Of a DNA stretch of 64,000 nt, positions 63,147 through 64,000 are shown in pieces. Under the pieces are notes generated by a model, which had not been told where the DNA came from, made no database searches, and saw nothing but the letters and a program-made list of their open reading frames with translations. Origin of the DNA: Luteibacter jiangsuensis (GTDB lineage Bacteria; Pseudomonadota; Gammaproteobacteria; Xanthomonadales; Rhodanobacteraceae); assembly GCF_030812295.1 (NCBI RefSeq), contig NZ_JAUSSK010000003.1, positions 62,001 to 126,000 of the forward strand, in the 5' to 3' direction. Numbering within the stretch: the stretch's first letter is position 1; each line of letters starts with the position of its first letter. The position numbers and the translations under genes were made by a program.

Positions 63147-64000
63147 ATGGTTACCCGTCGACGTTTTCTGCAAGGGATGGCTGCCTTCACGGCACTGGGT
63201 CAGGTCGGTTCCCTCACCGCCCTGGCCAGTGGCGTGCAAGAAGGCCTGGACGCGTCCTCCGCCAGCGGCGGCACCGCTGCGGAGGGTGTCTTGCGTTACG
63301 TCGACGTCTTCGTCGGCACGGGCGGCCACGGTCACACCTTTCCCGGTGCGACCCGGCCGTTCGGCATGGTCCAGCTGAGCCCGGACACGTACAACGCGCA
63401 GTGGGACGCCTCGTCCGGCTACCACCAGGGTGACGGCTCGATCATGGGGTTCTCGCACACGCACCTGTCCGGCACCGGCGCCGCCGACATGCTCGATTTC
63501 CTGGTGATGCCCTCGATGGGACCGGTACGCCTGCAGCCTGGCGACCGCGACTTCGACGGTGTGAACTACGTGTCCCGTTTCGATGCGAAGCGCCAGGGCG
63601 ACGGCAAGCCGGAGAAGGGCTACAAGACGGGCGTGAAGGGCTACCGTTCGCATTACACGAACGAGTCGGCGCATCCGGGCTACTACCGGGTGAAGCTCAC
63701 CCAGCACGACATCCTCGCCGAACTCACGGCCACGCTGCGCACGGGCATGCACCGCTACACCTTCGGCAAGGAGGGCGATGCCCATCTGCTGCTGGACATG
63801 ACCCACGGCTACCAGGACGACATGGACAAGCCGACCCGGCTCAGCGACGTGGAACTCACGCTGGTCGGCAACGACACGATCGTCGGTGGCCGGCGCGTGT
63901 ACCAGTGGGCGAGTGGGCGTGTCATCTATTTCGCGATGAAGGTTTCGCGCCCGATCGCCATCGCCACCCTGTACGAGAACGACAAGCCGCTGCCGAAGGG
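63147..64000 (+). CDS. GH92 alpha-mannosidase (3' end cut by window edge)
   Basis: First 284 residues of a calcium-dependent inverting alpha-1,2-mannosidase; complete family members have 700 or more. A twin-arginine signal TRRRFLQGMAAF starts it. Diagnostic N-terminal sequences follow: VDVFVGTGGHGHTFPGATRPFG, MVQLSPDT, GSIMGFSHTHLSGTG, typical of the GH92 N-terminal beta-sandwich. The remainder, including catalytic acid and base in the (alpha/alpha)6 barrel, is beyond the window. ATG at 63147 has TGGAG upstream and begins 25 bp after GH125. The operon probably continues to the right. Confidence 0.93.
   Translation, partial: MVTRRRFLQGMAAFTALGQVGSLTALASGVQEGLDASSASGGTAAEGVLRYVDVFVGTGGHGHTFPGATRPFGMVQLSPDTYNAQWDASSGYHQGDGSIMGFSHTHLSGTGAADMLDFLVMPSMGPVRLQPGDRDFDGVNYVSRFDAKRQGDGKPEKGYKTGVKGYRSHYTNESAHPGYYRVKLTQHDILAELTATLRTGMHRYTFGKEGDAHLLLDMTHGYQDDMDKPTRLSDVELTLVGNDTIVGGRRVYQWASGRVIYFAMKVSRPIAIATLYENDKPLPK

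Overview
The window is a GC-rich (about two thirds GC by eye), densely coded bacterial chromosome segment. The gene families point to a gammaproteobacterium of the Xanthomonadales, most likely Rhodanobacteraceae (Luteibacter/Dyella/Rhodanobacter type). The reasons are a 'Caulobacter-type' TonB-dependent receptor driving a glycan locus, a ribBA gene with a degenerate GTP cyclohydrolase half, a riboflavin-nusB-thiL-pgpA operon, and extragenic palindromes built on CGGCTCCCAC ends. The taxon is inferred from gene content; no rRNA gene is present. I found no prophage, insertion sequence, CRISPR array, rRNA or tRNA.

Layout. 1-7545: end of purL (cut by the left edge), a glycosyltransferase and an EamA exporter, then secreted galM divergent from a GntR/FCD regulator across a perfect operator-like palindrome. 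7555-13643: cstA-ybdD pyruvate/peptide uptake pair, peptide deformylase, an XRE regulator, pyrF and ettA. 13799-16096: two tandem secreted metzincin-type metalloproteases that are clear paralogues. 16329-26890: glyA-nrdR-ribD-oxidoreductase, then an FMN riboswitch controlling ribE-ribBA-ldcA-ribH-nusB-thiL-pgpA, then an aldo-keto reductase. 27090-33671: rsmE, an HCCA-isomerase-like DsbA-family protein, bioA, and a tightly overlapping operon gspN-IMPase-nudE-cysQ-mazG. 33679-33928: palindromic repeat array with a 59-bp period. 33999-47357: small envelope proteins, an ArsB/NhaD-type transporter, PHB depolymerase, a methyltransferase, a Tat-exported molybdenum oxidoreductase with its 2Fe-2S subunit, an APC permease, ExoD, a CorC/HlyC-type protein, and a phosphate transporter with its PhoU-like partner. 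47418-55592: alkyltransferase-like protein, a mini pilin-like protein, recQ, a KefB/YbaL-type antiporter, and a GH15 enzyme translationally coupled to zwf. 55593-64000: a roughly 790-bp regulatory region, then a mannan/high-mannose N-glycan locus: TonB-dependent receptor, GH2 beta-mannosidase, GH125 exo-alpha-1,6-mannosidase and GH92 alpha-mannosidase (cut by the right edge).

How it works together. The right end reads as one regulated catabolic operon. A promoter overlaps a perfect LacI-type palindrome and has a Crp-like site upstream. The receptor imports mannose-rich oligosaccharides, and three exported mannosidases, one with a Sec signal and two with Tat signals, trim them. GH15 plus zwf link alpha-glucan hydrolysis to the oxidative pentose phosphate/Entner-Doudoroff route. 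The riboflavin genes are split: ribD sits outside the riboswitch-controlled operon, and an active GTP cyclohydrolase II must be encoded elsewhere.

Most unusual items: a glucose-6-phosphate dehydrogenase with a 95-residue Lys/Ala-rich histone-H1-like tail; the tandem metzincin pair; a xanthine-dehydrogenase-family large subunit that appears to lack the catalytic glutamate; and the intact operator architecture of the mannan locus. I see no clearly new multi-gene system.
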